From: JANQPX01 sp041398025
GTDB taxonomy: Bacteria > Pseudomonadota > Alphaproteobacteria > Geminicoccales > Geminicoccaceae
Length of the DNA stretch: 64,000 bases
NCBI GenBank assembly: GCA_041398025.1
Contig: JAWKVM010000017.1
Coordinates: 1-64,000, forward strand
Direction of reading: 5' to 3'
Shown here piece by piece: positions 13,408 to 22,128 of this stretch; position 1 is the stretch's first letter; each line of letters begins with the position of its first letter. Under the pieces are notes generated by a model. That model was not told the DNA's origin. It made no database searches and saw nothing but the letters and a program-made list of their open reading frames with translations. Made by a program: the position numbers and the translations under genes.

Positions 13408-13640
13408 ATCCTCACGGGAGAGATCGCGTTCGGCCGAAACCGGCCGGCAGCGGCGCCGAAGGAGCAACCGCCCCGGAAACTCTCAGGCAGCGGGACCGTG
13501 GGATGATGGCACTCTGGAGAGCGAGGGGCGTGTGGCCCTGGCCGGCACGACCTCTCCACCGAAGGGGAAGACGGGACAGGCGAGCGGACGGCACCTGCCG
13601 CAAGCACCGTTAATCTCTCAGGTTCGGGACAGAGGGGGCT
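13408..13640 (+). promoter_or_regulatory. Tandem glycine riboswitch
   Basis: Two successive aptamers precede gcvT. The first contains GGGAGAGATCGC (13415-13426), GCCGAAGGAGCAA (13454-13466) and AACTCTCAGGCAGCGGGACC (13480-13499). The second contains ACTCTGGAGAGCG, CACCGAAGGGGAAGACGG and AATCTCTCAGGTTCGGGACA (13612-13631). These are the conserved P1/P3a and J strands of the gcvT RNA motif, separated by a short linker. Glycine binding normally switches on the glycine-cleavage operon. It ends within about 50 bases of gcvT, so control is likely at translation or by a short expression platform. Confidence 0.93.
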
Positions 13641-13689
13641 TGGCGCGGGCATGACATGCCCCTTGGCTCCACGCTGGAGAACCGACCCT

Positions 13690-14820
13690 GTGAGTGAAAC
13701 CGTCGCGATGTCATCCGGCCCCGAGAACGGCCCGAAAACCACGCCGCTTTATGACCTGCATGTCGAGCTCGGCGGCAAGATCGTCGACTTTGCCGGCTGG
13801 TCCCTGCCCGTCCACTATCCCGCCGGCATCATGGCCGAGCACAAGCATTGCCGGGAGCAGGCGGGGCTGTTCGACGTCTCCCATATGGGCCAGGTGCGGC
13901 TGCGCGGGGCGGATGCCGCAAGCGCCTTCGAGCGCATCGTTCCCGGCAATATCCAGGGCCTGAAGCCAGGGCAGGCGCGCTACACCCAGTTCACCGACGA
14001 GATGGGCGGCACGCTCGACGATCTGATCGCGAGCCGCACCGAAGACGGGCTGTTCGTGGTGGTCAATGCCGGCTGCCGCGATGCCGATATCGCCCATATG
14101 CGCCGGCATCTGGAGCCGGAGATCGAGGTCGACGAGCTGACCGATCAGGCGCTTCTGGCGCTTCAAGGACCTGCTGCGGTCGACGTTCTCGCCGAGCTGG
14201 CGCCCGAGGCGCCTCACCTCAAGTTCATGCAAACCACGGAAGCCAAAGTCGACGATATCGCCGTGCGATTGTCGAGGCTCGGCTATACCGGCGAAGACGG
14301 CTTCGAAATCTCGGTCGCCGCCGGCGACGCGGTGGACCTGGCGCGGCGTCTGCTCGGGGACGAGCGGGTGCTCCCGATCGGATTGGGCGCGCGCGACAGT
14401 CTCAGGCTGGAGGCGGGGCTTTGCCTCTATGGGCATGAACTGTCGGAAAAGATCACGCCGATCGAGGCCGGCCTCGCCTGGAGCATCGGCAAGCGCCGGC
14501 GCGAGGAGGGCGGATTCCCCGGCGCCGAAAAGATTCAGGCCCAGCTGGGAAACGGTCCAGCGCGTACGCTGGTGGGGATAAGGCCGGAGGGGCGGGCGCC
14601 AGCGCGCGAAGGTACGGAAATCCAGGACCGGGATGGCCGCGCCATCGGCGTGGTCACCAGCGGTGGCTTCGGGCCGACGGTCGGCGGGCCGGTGTCGATG
14701 GGCTACGTGCCGCCGTCCCACGCCAAGCCGGGGACCACGGTCATGCTGATGGTGCGCGGCAAAGCCCATGAAGCACGCATCGCGCCGCTGCCCTTCGTGC
14801 CGCACCGCTACAAGCGCTAA
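13690..14820 (+). CDS. gcvT: Glycine cleavage system T protein (aminomethyltransferase)
   Basis: GcvT takes the aminomethyl group from the H-protein and makes 5,10-methylene-tetrahydrofolate plus ammonia. The sequence has the family N-terminus TPLYDLHVELGGKIVDFAGW, the central FDVSHMGQ and LGYTGEDGFEI, and the C-terminal barrel ending PLPFVPHRYKR. GTG at 13690 is chosen because GGAG at 13674-13677 lies upstream and the earlier ATG (13651) lies in the riboswitch expression platform; ATG 13708 is also possible. First gene of the gcvTHP operon. Confidence 0.94.
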   Translation: MSETVAMSSGPENGPKTTPLYDLHVELGGKIVDFAGWSLPVHYPAGIMAEHKHCREQAGLFDVSHMGQVRLRGADAASAFERIVPGNIQGLKPGQARYTQFTDEMGGTLDDLIASRTEDGLFVVVNAGCRDADIAHMRRHLEPEIEVDELTDQALLALQGPAAVDVLAELAPEAPHLKFMQTTEAKVDDIAVRLSRLGYTGEDGFEISVAAGDAVDLARRLLGDERVLPIGLGARDSLRLEAGLCLYGHELSEKITPIEAGLAWSIGKRRREEGGFPGAEKIQAQLGNGPARTLVGIRPEGRAPAREGTEIQDRDGRAIGVVTSGGFGPTVGGPVSMGYVPPSHAKPGTTVMLMVRGKAHEARIAPLPFVPHRYKR

Positions 14821-14865
14821 CAGCGCCGCAACGACACCATCCTTCGATCAATGGGAGACACCCAC

Positions 14866-15243
14866 ATGGCCAAAATTCTCTACACCAAGGAACATGAATG
14901 GCTGAGCGTCGACGGCGACGTCGCCACGGTCGGCATCAGCGACCACGCCCAGGAACAGCTCGGCGAGATCGTGTTCGTCGACCTGCCCGATGCCGGCAAG
15001 GCGCTGTCCAAGGGAGACGACATGGCGGTGGTCGAGAGCGTGAAGGCGGCGAGCGACGTCTACGCTCCGGTAAGCGGCGAGGTGGTCGAGGCCAACGACA
15101 CGCTCGGCGACGAGCCCGCCCAGGTGAACGAGAGCCCGGAAGACAAGGGCTGGTTCTGCAAGATCAGGATCAGCGACAAGAGCGAGCTCGACGATCTGAT
15201 GGACGCCGACGCCTACAAAAACTTCCTCGAAACCATCGCCTAG
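14866..15243 (+). CDS. gcvH: Glycine cleavage system H protein
   Basis: A 125-residue lipoyl carrier protein. The lipoylated lysine is K60 in VVESVKAASD, with the preceding ISDHAQEQLGEIVFVDLP and following YAPVSGEVVEAN typical of GcvH. It shuttles the aminomethyl group between GcvP and GcvT. ATG 14866 (MAKILYTKEHEW) is preceded by GGGAG at about 14851-14855. It lies 45 bases after gcvT. Confidence 0.96.
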   Translation: MAKILYTKEHEWLSVDGDVATVGISDHAQEQLGEIVFVDLPDAGKALSKGDDMAVVESVKAASDVYAPVSGEVVEANDTLGDEPAQVNESPEDKGWFCKIRISDKSELDDLMDADAYKNFLETIA

Positions 15244-15321
15244 CCAGCGGACGCGCTGGACCGGCAGCAAGCGTGCTGCACCGTTGACCAAGAGAACGAC
15301 TGAGCGATTTGGAGCGCCCTG

Positions 15322-18243
15322 ATGGCCGAGACCACCTTCACGCTGACCGATCAACGGCTCGACGATGCCTTCGCCAGGCGCCATATCGGGCCGGACGAGC
15401 GGCGGATCGACGAGATGCTGGAGGTGGTCGGCGCGTCCTCCCTGGACGATCTGATCGAGCAGGTGACACCGCCCTCGATCCGAAGCGAAAAACCGCTCGA
15501 CCTACCCGCTGCCCGCACCGAGCGCGAGGTGCTCGCCTATCTGAAGGCGCTCGCCGATGCCAACGAGCAGAAAACCTCGATGATCGGCATGGGCTATTAC
15601 GGCACCATCACGCCCACGGTCATCCTCCGAAACGTCCTGGAAAATCCGGGCTGGTACACCGCCTACACGCCCTATCAGGCGGAGATCAGCCAGGGCCGGC
15701 TCGAGGTTCTCCTGAACTTTCAGCAGGCGGTCGCCGATCTCACCGGGCTCGAGCTCGCCAACGCCTCGCTTCTGGACGAGGCGACCGCCGCAGCCGAGGC
15801 CATGGCCATGGCCAAGCGCGTCGCCAAGGCGAAGTCCGACCGCTTCTTCGTCGATGCCGACTGCCACCCGCAGACGCTTGCCGTGGTGCAGACCCGGGCG
15901 GACGCCTTCGGCTTCGAGATCGTGGTCGGCGATCCGTTCACGGACCTCGATCCCACCGACGTGTTCGGCGCGCTTCTGCACTATCCCGGCTCCAGCGGCG
16001 AGATCCGCAATTACTGGGAGGTCATAGCCGCGCTCAAGAAGGCGGGTGCCCTTGCCATCGCCGCGACCGATCTCCTCGCCCTGGTCATGATCACGCCGCC
16101 CGGCAAGATGGGCGCCGACATCGCCATCGGCAGCGCCCAGCGTTTCGGCGTGCCCATGGGCTATGGCGGACCGCATGCGGCGTTTTTCGCGACACGCGAA
16201 GAGTACAAGCGCGCCATGCCCGGCCGTCTGATCGGTGTCTCGGTGGATGCCGCGGGACGACAGGCCCTGCGCATGGCGCTGCAGACGCGCGAGCAGCATA
16301 TCCGGCGCGAGAAGGCGACCAGCAATATCTGCACGGCGCAGGTGCTGCTCGCGATCATCGCCTCCTTCTTCGCGGTCTATCACGGCCGAGGCGGCCTTCG
16401 GCGCATCGCGAGGCGAACGCACCGCTTGGCTGAAATCCTGGCGGAGGGCCTGCGCCGACGCGGCATCGAGGTCGAGACCAGGCACTTTTTCGATACGATC
16501 ACGGTCAACGTACCGGGGGAGGCCGAGCCTCTCCTGGCGAGGGCCGCCGAGGCCGGCATCAATCTTCGCCTGGTGGACGATGATCGCCTGGGCATCGCCT
16601 GCGACGAGACCACGCGCGAGGAGGATGTGGCCACGCTTCTTCACGTGTTCGGCGCCGGTGACGGCAAAAGCGCGATCGATCTCGGCGAGATCGAGACCCT
16701 GGACCGGGAAGCTCCCGCCTCCCTCGTGGTCGAACAGTGCCGCCGCGACCGCTTTCTCGATCATCCGACCTTCACCCGCTATCGCAGCGAGACCGAGATG
16801 CTGCGCTATTTCCGCCGGCTGCAGCTCAAGGATCTGGCGCTGGATCGTTCGATGATCCCGCTCGGCTCCTGCACCATGAAGCTGAACGCCAGCACCGAGA
16901 TGATCCCGATCACCTGGCCCGGCTTTTCCGATCTGCACCCGTTCTGCCCGCGCCAGCAGGCCCAGGGCTACACCAAGCTGTTCGAGGATCTGGAGGCCTG
17001 GCTCGCCGAGATCACCGGCTTCGATGCGGTCTCGCTGCAGCCCAATGCCGGTAGCCAGGGCGAATATGCCGGGCTCATGACCATCCGCGCCTGGCACAAA
17101 TCCCGCGGCGAAGGCCATCGCAATATCTGCATCATCCCGTCCTCGGCGCACGGCACCAACCCGGCGAGCGCGATCATGGCGGGCATGAAGGTCGTGGTGG
17201 TCGGCGAGGCGGAGAACGGCGACGTCGACCTCGACGATCTGCGCTCGAAGGCGGCCGAGCATCGAGACAACCTCGCGGCGCTGATGATCACCTATCCTTC
17301 GACCCACGGCGTGTTCGAAAGCACCATCAGCGACGTCGTCGCGATCATTCACGAGCATGGCGGACAGGTCTATCTGGACGGCGCCAACATGAACGCCATG
17401 GTCGGCATCGCCAAGCCGGGCGAGATCGGCGCCGATGTCTGCCACCTCAACCTGCACAAGACGTTTTGCATTCCCCATGGCGGCGGCGGCCCGGGCATGG
17501 GGCCGATCGGCGTCAAGGCTCACCTGGCGCCGTTTCTTCCGGGCCATGCGGTCGTGCCGGGCGTCAACCCAAGTCAAGCCTCGACCGGCTCGGTCGTCGG
17601 GCAGGTGTCGGCGGCGCCCTGGGGCTCACCTTCGATCCTGCCGATCAGCCATGCCTATATCGCGCTGATGGGGCCGGACGGCCTCAGGCGGGCGAGCCAG
17701 GTGGCGATCCTGAATGCCAATTACGTCGCCAAGACGCTCGAGGCGCACTACCCGATCGTCTATACCGGCCAAAACGGCCTGGTCGCGCATGAATGCATCA
17801 TCGATCTGCGCGCGATCAAGCAGGCGACCGGGATCGGCGTCGAGGACGTCGCCAAGCGCCTGGTGGATTTCGGCATCCACGCCCCGACCATGTCCTGGCC
17901 GGTGCCGGATACCATGATGATCGAGCCGACCGAGAGCGAGAGCAAGGACGAGCTCGACCGCTTCTGCGCTTCGCTGATCGCGATTCGCGACGAGATCCGC
18001 GCGGTGGAAAAGGGCGAGATGACGGCGGAGCAGAGTCCGCTCAGAAACGCGCCGCACACCTCGGATCAGCTGGTCGAAGAGTGGGACCGTGTCTATCCGA
18101 AGGACCAGGCGTTCTTCCCGCTGAACCGCAGCTTCGAGGACAAATACTGGCCGCCCGTCCGGCGCATCGACAACGCCTATGGCGACCGCCACCTGGTCTG
18201 CACCTGCCCGCCCGTCGAGGACTATAGGGAAGCGGCGGACTGA
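15322..18243 (+). CDS. gcvP: Glycine dehydrogenase (decarboxylating), P protein, single chain
   Basis: A 973-residue PLP enzyme that decarboxylates glycine and loads the H-protein. Both halves are fused in one chain: the N-terminal half begins ARRHIGPDERRIDEML and the C-terminal half contains the PLP site K713 in LHKTFCIPHGGGGPG. MIPLGSCTMKLNA and the C-terminal NRSFEDKYWPPVRRIDN are also conserved. The length fits the homodimeric type rather than the split gcvPA/gcvPB type. TTGGAGCG lies before the ATG. No sign of damage. Confidence 0.96.
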   Translation: MAETTFTLTDQRLDDAFARRHIGPDERRIDEMLEVVGASSLDDLIEQVTPPSIRSEKPLDLPAARTEREVLAYLKALADANEQKTSMIGMGYYGTITPTVILRNVLENPGWYTAYTPYQAEISQGRLEVLLNFQQAVADLTGLELANASLLDEATAAAEAMAMAKRVAKAKSDRFFVDADCHPQTLAVVQTRADAFGFEIVVGDPFTDLDPTDVFGALLHYPGSSGEIRNYWEVIAALKKAGALAIAATDLLALVMITPPGKMGADIAIGSAQRFGVPMGYGGPHAAFFATREEYKRAMPGRLIGVSVDAAGRQALRMALQTREQHIRREKATSNICTAQVLLAIIASFFAVYHGRGGLRRIARRTHRLAEILAEGLRRRGIEVETRHFFDTITVNVPGEAEPLLARAAEAGINLRLVDDDRLGIACDETTREEDVATLLHVFGAGDGKSAIDLGEIETLDREAPASLVVEQCRRDRFLDHPTFTRYRSETEMLRYFRRLQLKDLALDRSMIPLGSCTMKLNASTEMIPITWPGFSDLHPFCPRQQAQGYTKLFEDLEAWLAEITGFDAVSLQPNAGSQGEYAGLMTIRAWHKSRGEGHRNICIIPSSAHGTNPASAIMAGMKVVVVGEAENGDVDLDDLRSKAAEHRDNLAALMITYPSTHGVFESTISDVVAIIHEHGGQVYLDGANMNAMVGIAKPGEIGADVCHLNLHKTFCIPHGGGGPGMGPIGVKAHLAPFLPGHAVVPGVNPSQASTGSVVGQVSAAPWGSPSILPISHAYIALMGPDGLRRASQVAILNANYVAKTLEAHYPIVYTGQNGLVAHECIIDLRAIKQATGIGVEDVAKRLVDFGIHAPTMSWPVPDTMMIEPTESESKDELDRFCASLIAIRDEIRAVEKGEMTAEQSPLRNAPHTSDQLVEEWDRVYPKDQAFFPLNRSFEDKYWPPVRRIDNAYGDRHLVCTCPPVEDYREAAD

Positions 18244-18356
18244 CCCTGCCAGGGTCGGGGCTGACTTGCCGGGCGCCTCGGGCCTGACGTCGGCATCCCG
18301 ACCTTCCCCGGCCGTCGCAGGGAAAATCCCGTCAACGCCGCGCCGCGTCCGGCGCC

Positions 18357-19157
18357 TCAGATGTGCTGGCCGCCGTTGATGTGGATTTCGGTGCCGTTGA
18401 CGTAGGAAGAGGCGTCGCTGCAGAGGAAGTGGACCACCTCGGCGACCTCCTGGGGGCTGCCGAGACGGCGCATCGGCACCTGGCGCTCGACGATCTCCTC
18501 GGTGCCGGGCGACAGGATCGAGGTCTCGATCTCGCCGGGTGCGACCGAGTTCACGCGCACGCCGCTCGCTCCGAGATCGTAAGCGAGCTCGCGGGTCAGC
18601 GCCGAGAGCGCGGCTTTCGAGGTGGCGTAGGCGGCGCCGGCGAAGGGGTGGATGCGAAAGCCGGCGATCGAGCTGACGTTGACCACCGCCCCTTTCACCG
18701 CCTTGATCCGGTCGATCAGCCCGTTGGTCAGCATCATCGGTGCGATCAGATTGACCATCATCACCTGGTTCAGGACCTCGGGCGTCGTGGCGGTGGCGCC
18801 GAGCCTGGAGCCGCCTTCGCTCTTGGGTGAGATGCCGGCATTGTTGACCAGCGCGTTCAGGCCGCGGTCGCCGAGCCGGTCCTTCAGCCTGGCGATGCTG
18901 TCCTCGACCGCGGCCTCGTCGGAAAGATCGGCCTCGATATGCTTGACGATCCCTTCGGCCCAGGGACAAACGGACGAGAACGGCGTGCGCGCGAGCGTCA
19001 GCACCTCCCAGCCATGGTCATGGAAGGTCTTGACGATGGCATGGCCGATGCCGCGCGAGGCGCCGGTGACCGCGACCACCTTCTTCGCCGCGCGCTCGGC
19101 CTCGAGCGACCTCAGGGCCGCATGGTCGACCGGGCATTTGTCAGACGCATCACTCAT
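18357..19157 (-). CDS. SDR-family NAD(P)-dependent oxidoreductase
   Basis: A 266-residue classical short-chain dehydrogenase. A ~25-residue leader (KCPVDHAALRSLEAERAAK) precedes the Rossmann motif TGASRGIG. NNAG, the catalytic serine in VVNVSSIAGF and the YxxxK in AYATSK are all present, and the C-terminal YVNGTEIHINGGQHI is typical. Substrate is unknown; the family includes 3-oxoacyl-ACP reductases and sugar dehydrogenases. It lies convergent to gcvP and about 100 bp downstream of the PPDK regulator gene. Confidence 0.87.
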   Translation of the reverse strand: MSDASDKCPVDHAALRSLEAERAAKKVVAVTGASRGIGHAIVKTFHDHGWEVLTLARTPFSSVCPWAEGIVKHIEADLSDEAAVEDSIARLKDRLGDRGLNALVNNAGISPKSEGGSRLGATATTPEVLNQVMMVNLIAPMMLTNGLIDRIKAVKGAVVNVSSIAGFRIHPFAGAAYATSKAALSALTRELAYDLGASGVRVNSVAPGEIETSILSPGTEEIVERQVPMRRLGSPQEVAEVVHFLCSDASSYVNGTEIHINGGQHI

Positions 19158-19255
19158 CGCTCAAATCCAGTGCTCGTACGGAAAAACCCTTCGGCCATTC
19201 TGATCAGGCTCCTTCGCCGCGCCAAGCCCAAGTCCGGGGTCCAGCGCCCCGCTGG

Positions 19256-20107
19256 TCAGGCGGGTGGCGCTCCGCCGGCCGCGCGACGGCCGACGCGGCC
19301 CTGGAAAAGCTGGAACACTGCGGCCGCGGTCTCCTCGACCGAGCGCCGGGTGACGTCGATCACCGGCCAGTCGTAGCGCGCGAACAGGCGGCGCGCATAG
19401 ACCAGCTCGGCGCGCACGCGCTCAAGCTCGGTGTAGTCGTCCGACAGCCTGAGCGGCGTGCTGCCGCGCTCCATCTGCCGAAGGCGGTTGCTTCGGATCT
19501 GCACCAGCGGCTCGGGGTTGATGGTGAGCCCGATCACCAGCGGCTTGGACAGGGTCGCCAGCTCCTTCGGCAGCGGGCAGTCCATGACCACCGGCACGTT
19601 CGCGGTCTTGAGCCCGCGATTGGCGAGATAGATGCAGGTCGGCGTCTTCGAGGCGCGGGACACGCCGACCAGCACGATGTCGGCCTCGTCCAGGTCCCAG
19701 GGGCTCTGGCCGTCGTCATGCTGCAGCATGAAGTCCATCGCCTCTATCCGGGAAAAATAGCCGTCGTCCATGGCGTGCTGCCGGCCGATCTGCTGCCGCG
19801 TCTCGGCGCCGAGGAGGCCGGACAGCGCCTTGAACACGCCATCCAGAATCGGCACGGCCGGCGTCTTGAGCTCGCGGCAGCCCTCCTCCAGCGCCTGGCG
19901 GAGATCCGGCGAGACCATGGTGTAGATCACCACGCCGGGCAGCGCCTTGACCATGGACAGCACCTGGTCGACCTGCGCGCGCGAGCGCACGAAGGACCAG
20001 ACATGCTCCACCGGCACCACGCCGTCGAACTGCGAGATGCCCGCGCGAGCAACCGTGGTGACGGTATCGCCGGTGCTGTCGGAGACCAGATGCATATGCA
20101 GGCGCAT
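19256..20107 (-). CDS. Pyruvate, phosphate dikinase regulatory protein (DUF299; RP001-type)
   Basis: A 283-residue bifunctional kinase/phosphorylase of the PPSR/PDRP family, which regulates pyruvate phosphate dikinase or PEP synthase by ADP-dependent phosphorylation. Visible landmarks are the N-terminal HLVSDSTGDTV, the P-loop-like GVSRASKTPT and the C-terminal VIDVTRRSVEETAA. It faces away from hemE across a 410-bp intergenic region. In Caulobacter and Rickettsia the homologue of this gene (RP001) and hemE flank the chromosomal replication origin. Confidence 0.92.
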   Translation of the reverse strand: MRLHMHLVSDSTGDTVTTVARAGISQFDGVVPVEHVWSFVRSRAQVDQVLSMVKALPGVVIYTMVSPDLRQALEEGCRELKTPAVPILDGVFKALSGLLGAETRQQIGRQHAMDDGYFSRIEAMDFMLQHDDGQSPWDLDEADIVLVGVSRASKTPTCIYLANRGLKTANVPVVMDCPLPKELATLSKPLVIGLTINPEPLVQIRSNRLRQMERGSTPLRLSDDYTELERVRAELVYARRLFARYDWPVIDVTRRSVEETAAAVFQLFQGRVGRRAAGGAPPA

Positions 20108-20530
20108 GGCGTTCTATCCCGGTTCGCCTGTGAACAAAGTGGGCATGACCTGGGGAATGGCGAGACGCAAAAAAATTTGACGCCCTCCATCCACCTTTTA
20201 CCCCGGCCGGCGATCCCGTCGCCAAGCTGGGGATGGTCTGCTCCTTCTCTTAATCAGATGTCGTGGCGATGACAAATTCCCCAATCTTCATGACAGCATT
20301 TTGTCAGGAAAATCGGTCGGCGATCGCCATAATCCCCAGAGTCATCCCCAATTCGCATGAATGCCGATCGAATTCACAACGAGCTGTGGTTAAATGCCGT
20401 GAAAATTTTAATCCCCATTTCTCGGCCTTTCTACCAACTACAATCCTTATTTAATCTTAAATAGATAGGTGTTGACGACCGCTGGGATCGCTGCCAACTG
20501 TCTCGGCTCGACAGCCCGTTGGAGACATCC
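20108..20530. other. oriC: Probable chromosomal replication origin (oriC)
   Basis: This intergenic region lies between the RP001-type regulator and hemE, the flanking pair at known alphaproteobacterial origins. It holds six copies of an ATCCCCA/ATTCCCCA motif (20151 and 20228 on the minus strand; 20276, 20331, 20343 and 20410 on the plus), two near-consensus DnaA boxes (TGTGAACAA at 20129-20137 and TGTGGTTAA at 20385-20393, reverse strand), and an AT-rich tract at 20437-20466 that could unwind. GATC-type E. coli features are not expected here. rRNA and hemE-rho both point away from it. The position evidence is established; the motif evidence is mine and untested. Confidence 0.65.
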
Positions 20531-21568
20531 TTGCCCTCCCTGTTCTTGCAGACCCTGGCCGGCGAGGCTTCCTCGCCCCCGCCGATCTGGCTGATGCGCC
20601 AGGCCGGGCGCTATCTTCCGGAATATCGGGAGCTGCGCGCCCAGGCCGACGGCTTTCTCGATCTCTGCTACACGCCGGATCTTGCGGTCGAGGTCACGCT
20701 GCAGCCGATCAGGCGCTATGGCTTCGATGCCGCGATCCTGTTTTCCGACATTCTGGTGGTGCCGGACGCGCTTGGGGCTGGTGTCGACTTCGTCGAGGGG
20801 GAAGGGCCGAAGCTCGCGCCGATTCGTGATGGGGCCGGTGTCGCCAAACTCTCCAAATCGGGGCTGCACGAGCATCTGGCGCCGGTCTACGAGACCTTGC
20901 GCCGTCTTCGGCGGGAGCTTCCCGACGAAACCGCGCTGATCGGTTTTGCCGGCGCTCCCTGGACGGTCGCCTCCTATATGGTCGAGGGCGGGGGCTCCAA
21001 GGAGTTTCAGGAAGCCAGGACCTTCGCGCGCAAGGATCCCGAGGCATTTTCCGCCTTGATCGACCTTGTCGTCGACGCCACCACTGACTATCTGAAGGCC
21101 CAGATCGAGGCGGGCGCTCAGGTGCTGCAGCTTTTCGACAGCTGGGCCGGCGTGCTGCCGCCCGGCGAATTTCACCGCTGGTGCGTGCTGCCGACGAAGG
21201 CGATCGTCTCAGCGCTCAAGGCGGCGCATCCCGAGATCCCGATCATCGCCTTTCCGCGCGGGGCGGGACCGCTTTACCGGCATTTTGTCGAAAGCGTCGA
21301 CGTCGACGGGATCAGCCTGGACACGCAGATTCCCGCCGATTGGGCGGCGGCCAATCTGCAAAAAGTGTGTCTTCAGGGCAATCTTGACCCGATTGCGTTG
21401 CTTTCCGGTGGCGATGATATGTTGAATGACACGGCACATCTGTTAAATAGGTTCGCCGGTCGGGCCCATATCTTCAATCTCGGCCACGGGGTACTCCCCC
21501 AAACCGACCCGGATACGGTCAGGCGTCTCGTGGATTTCGTCCGATCGTATCGCCCGTCGCCCGGCTGA
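20531..21568 (+). CDS. hemE: Uroporphyrinogen decarboxylase
   Basis: About 345 residues. HemE removes four carboxyl groups from uroporphyrinogen III to give coproporphyrinogen III in heme synthesis. The signature IWLMRQAGRYLPEYR is at the N-terminus, with LFSDILVVPDALG (the catalytic Asp region), GFAGAPWTVASYM and FNLGHGVLPQTDP following. The start has no ATG: TTG at 20531 is chosen because GGAG at 20521-20524 lies six bases upstream; TTG 20519 is the alternative. It heads the hemE-hemJ-rho group. Confidence 0.95.
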   Translation: MPSLFLQTLAGEASSPPPIWLMRQAGRYLPEYRELRAQADGFLDLCYTPDLAVEVTLQPIRRYGFDAAILFSDILVVPDALGAGVDFVEGEGPKLAPIRDGAGVAKLSKSGLHEHLAPVYETLRRLRRELPDETALIGFAGAPWTVASYMVEGGGSKEFQEARTFARKDPEAFSALIDLVVDATTDYLKAQIEAGAQVLQLFDSWAGVLPPGEFHRWCVLPTKAIVSALKAAHPEIPIIAFPRGAGPLYRHFVESVDVDGISLDTQIPADWAAANLQKVCLQGNLDPIALLSGGDDMLNDTAHLLNRFAGRAHIFNLGHGVLPQTDPDTVRRLVDFVRSYRPSPG

Positions 21569-21597
21569 CAAGACGTGATGAAGCCCCTTGCTCGTCC

Positions 21598-22032
21598 ATG
21601 AATGATCTGGCACTGTGGTTGAAAGCGCTGCACATCGTCGCCGTTATCGCGTGGATGGCAGGCTTGCTCTATATGCCTCGATTGTTCGTCTACCATAGCA
21701 AGGTAGCATCTGGAACGGAGGCCTCAGAAACCTTCAAGATCATGGAGCGGCGCCTATTGAAGGCGATCATGACGCCAGCGATGCTGGCCTCGCTCCTTTT
21801 CGGTGTTTCTCTCGGAGTCGCACAAGCGCAGTGGACCGACGCTTGGTTACACATCAAGACATCGCTCGTCGTGGCGCTCGCCATCTGTCACATGATGATG
21901 GCGCGCTACGTCAGAGCCTTTGCGGACGATCGGCGCCCGGCGAGCGAGACCTGGTTCCGCGTGTTCAACGAGGTGCCGACGCTGCTGATGCTCGGCATCG
22001 TTTTCCTGGTGGTATTCAAACCGTTTCTCTAA
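21598..22032 (+). CDS. hemJ: Protoporphyrinogen IX oxidase HemJ (UPF0093)
   Basis: A 144-residue membrane protein with four hydrophobic segments (about 5-27, 55-75, 82-100, 122-142). The conserved His of LKALHIVAVIAWMAGLLYMPRLF and HSKV region matches the HemJ family, the oxygen-independent-type protoporphyrinogen oxidase found in most alphaproteobacteria. It follows hemE by 30 bases, so two steps of heme synthesis are co-expressed. Confidence 0.93.
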   Translation: MNDLALWLKALHIVAVIAWMAGLLYMPRLFVYHSKVASGTEASETFKIMERRLLKAIMTPAMLASLLFGVSLGVAQAQWTDAWLHIKTSLVVALAICHMMMARYVRAFADDRRPASETWFRVFNEVPTLLMLGIVFLVVFKPFL

Positions 22033-22128
22033 TCCAATCCGACTCGATGCCCGACCGGCAGTGGATCGGGCACGGGACAAGCCAAAAAAAATCGGCAGAT
22101 TGGATGTCGTTCGACAGGGGTAAGAGAC

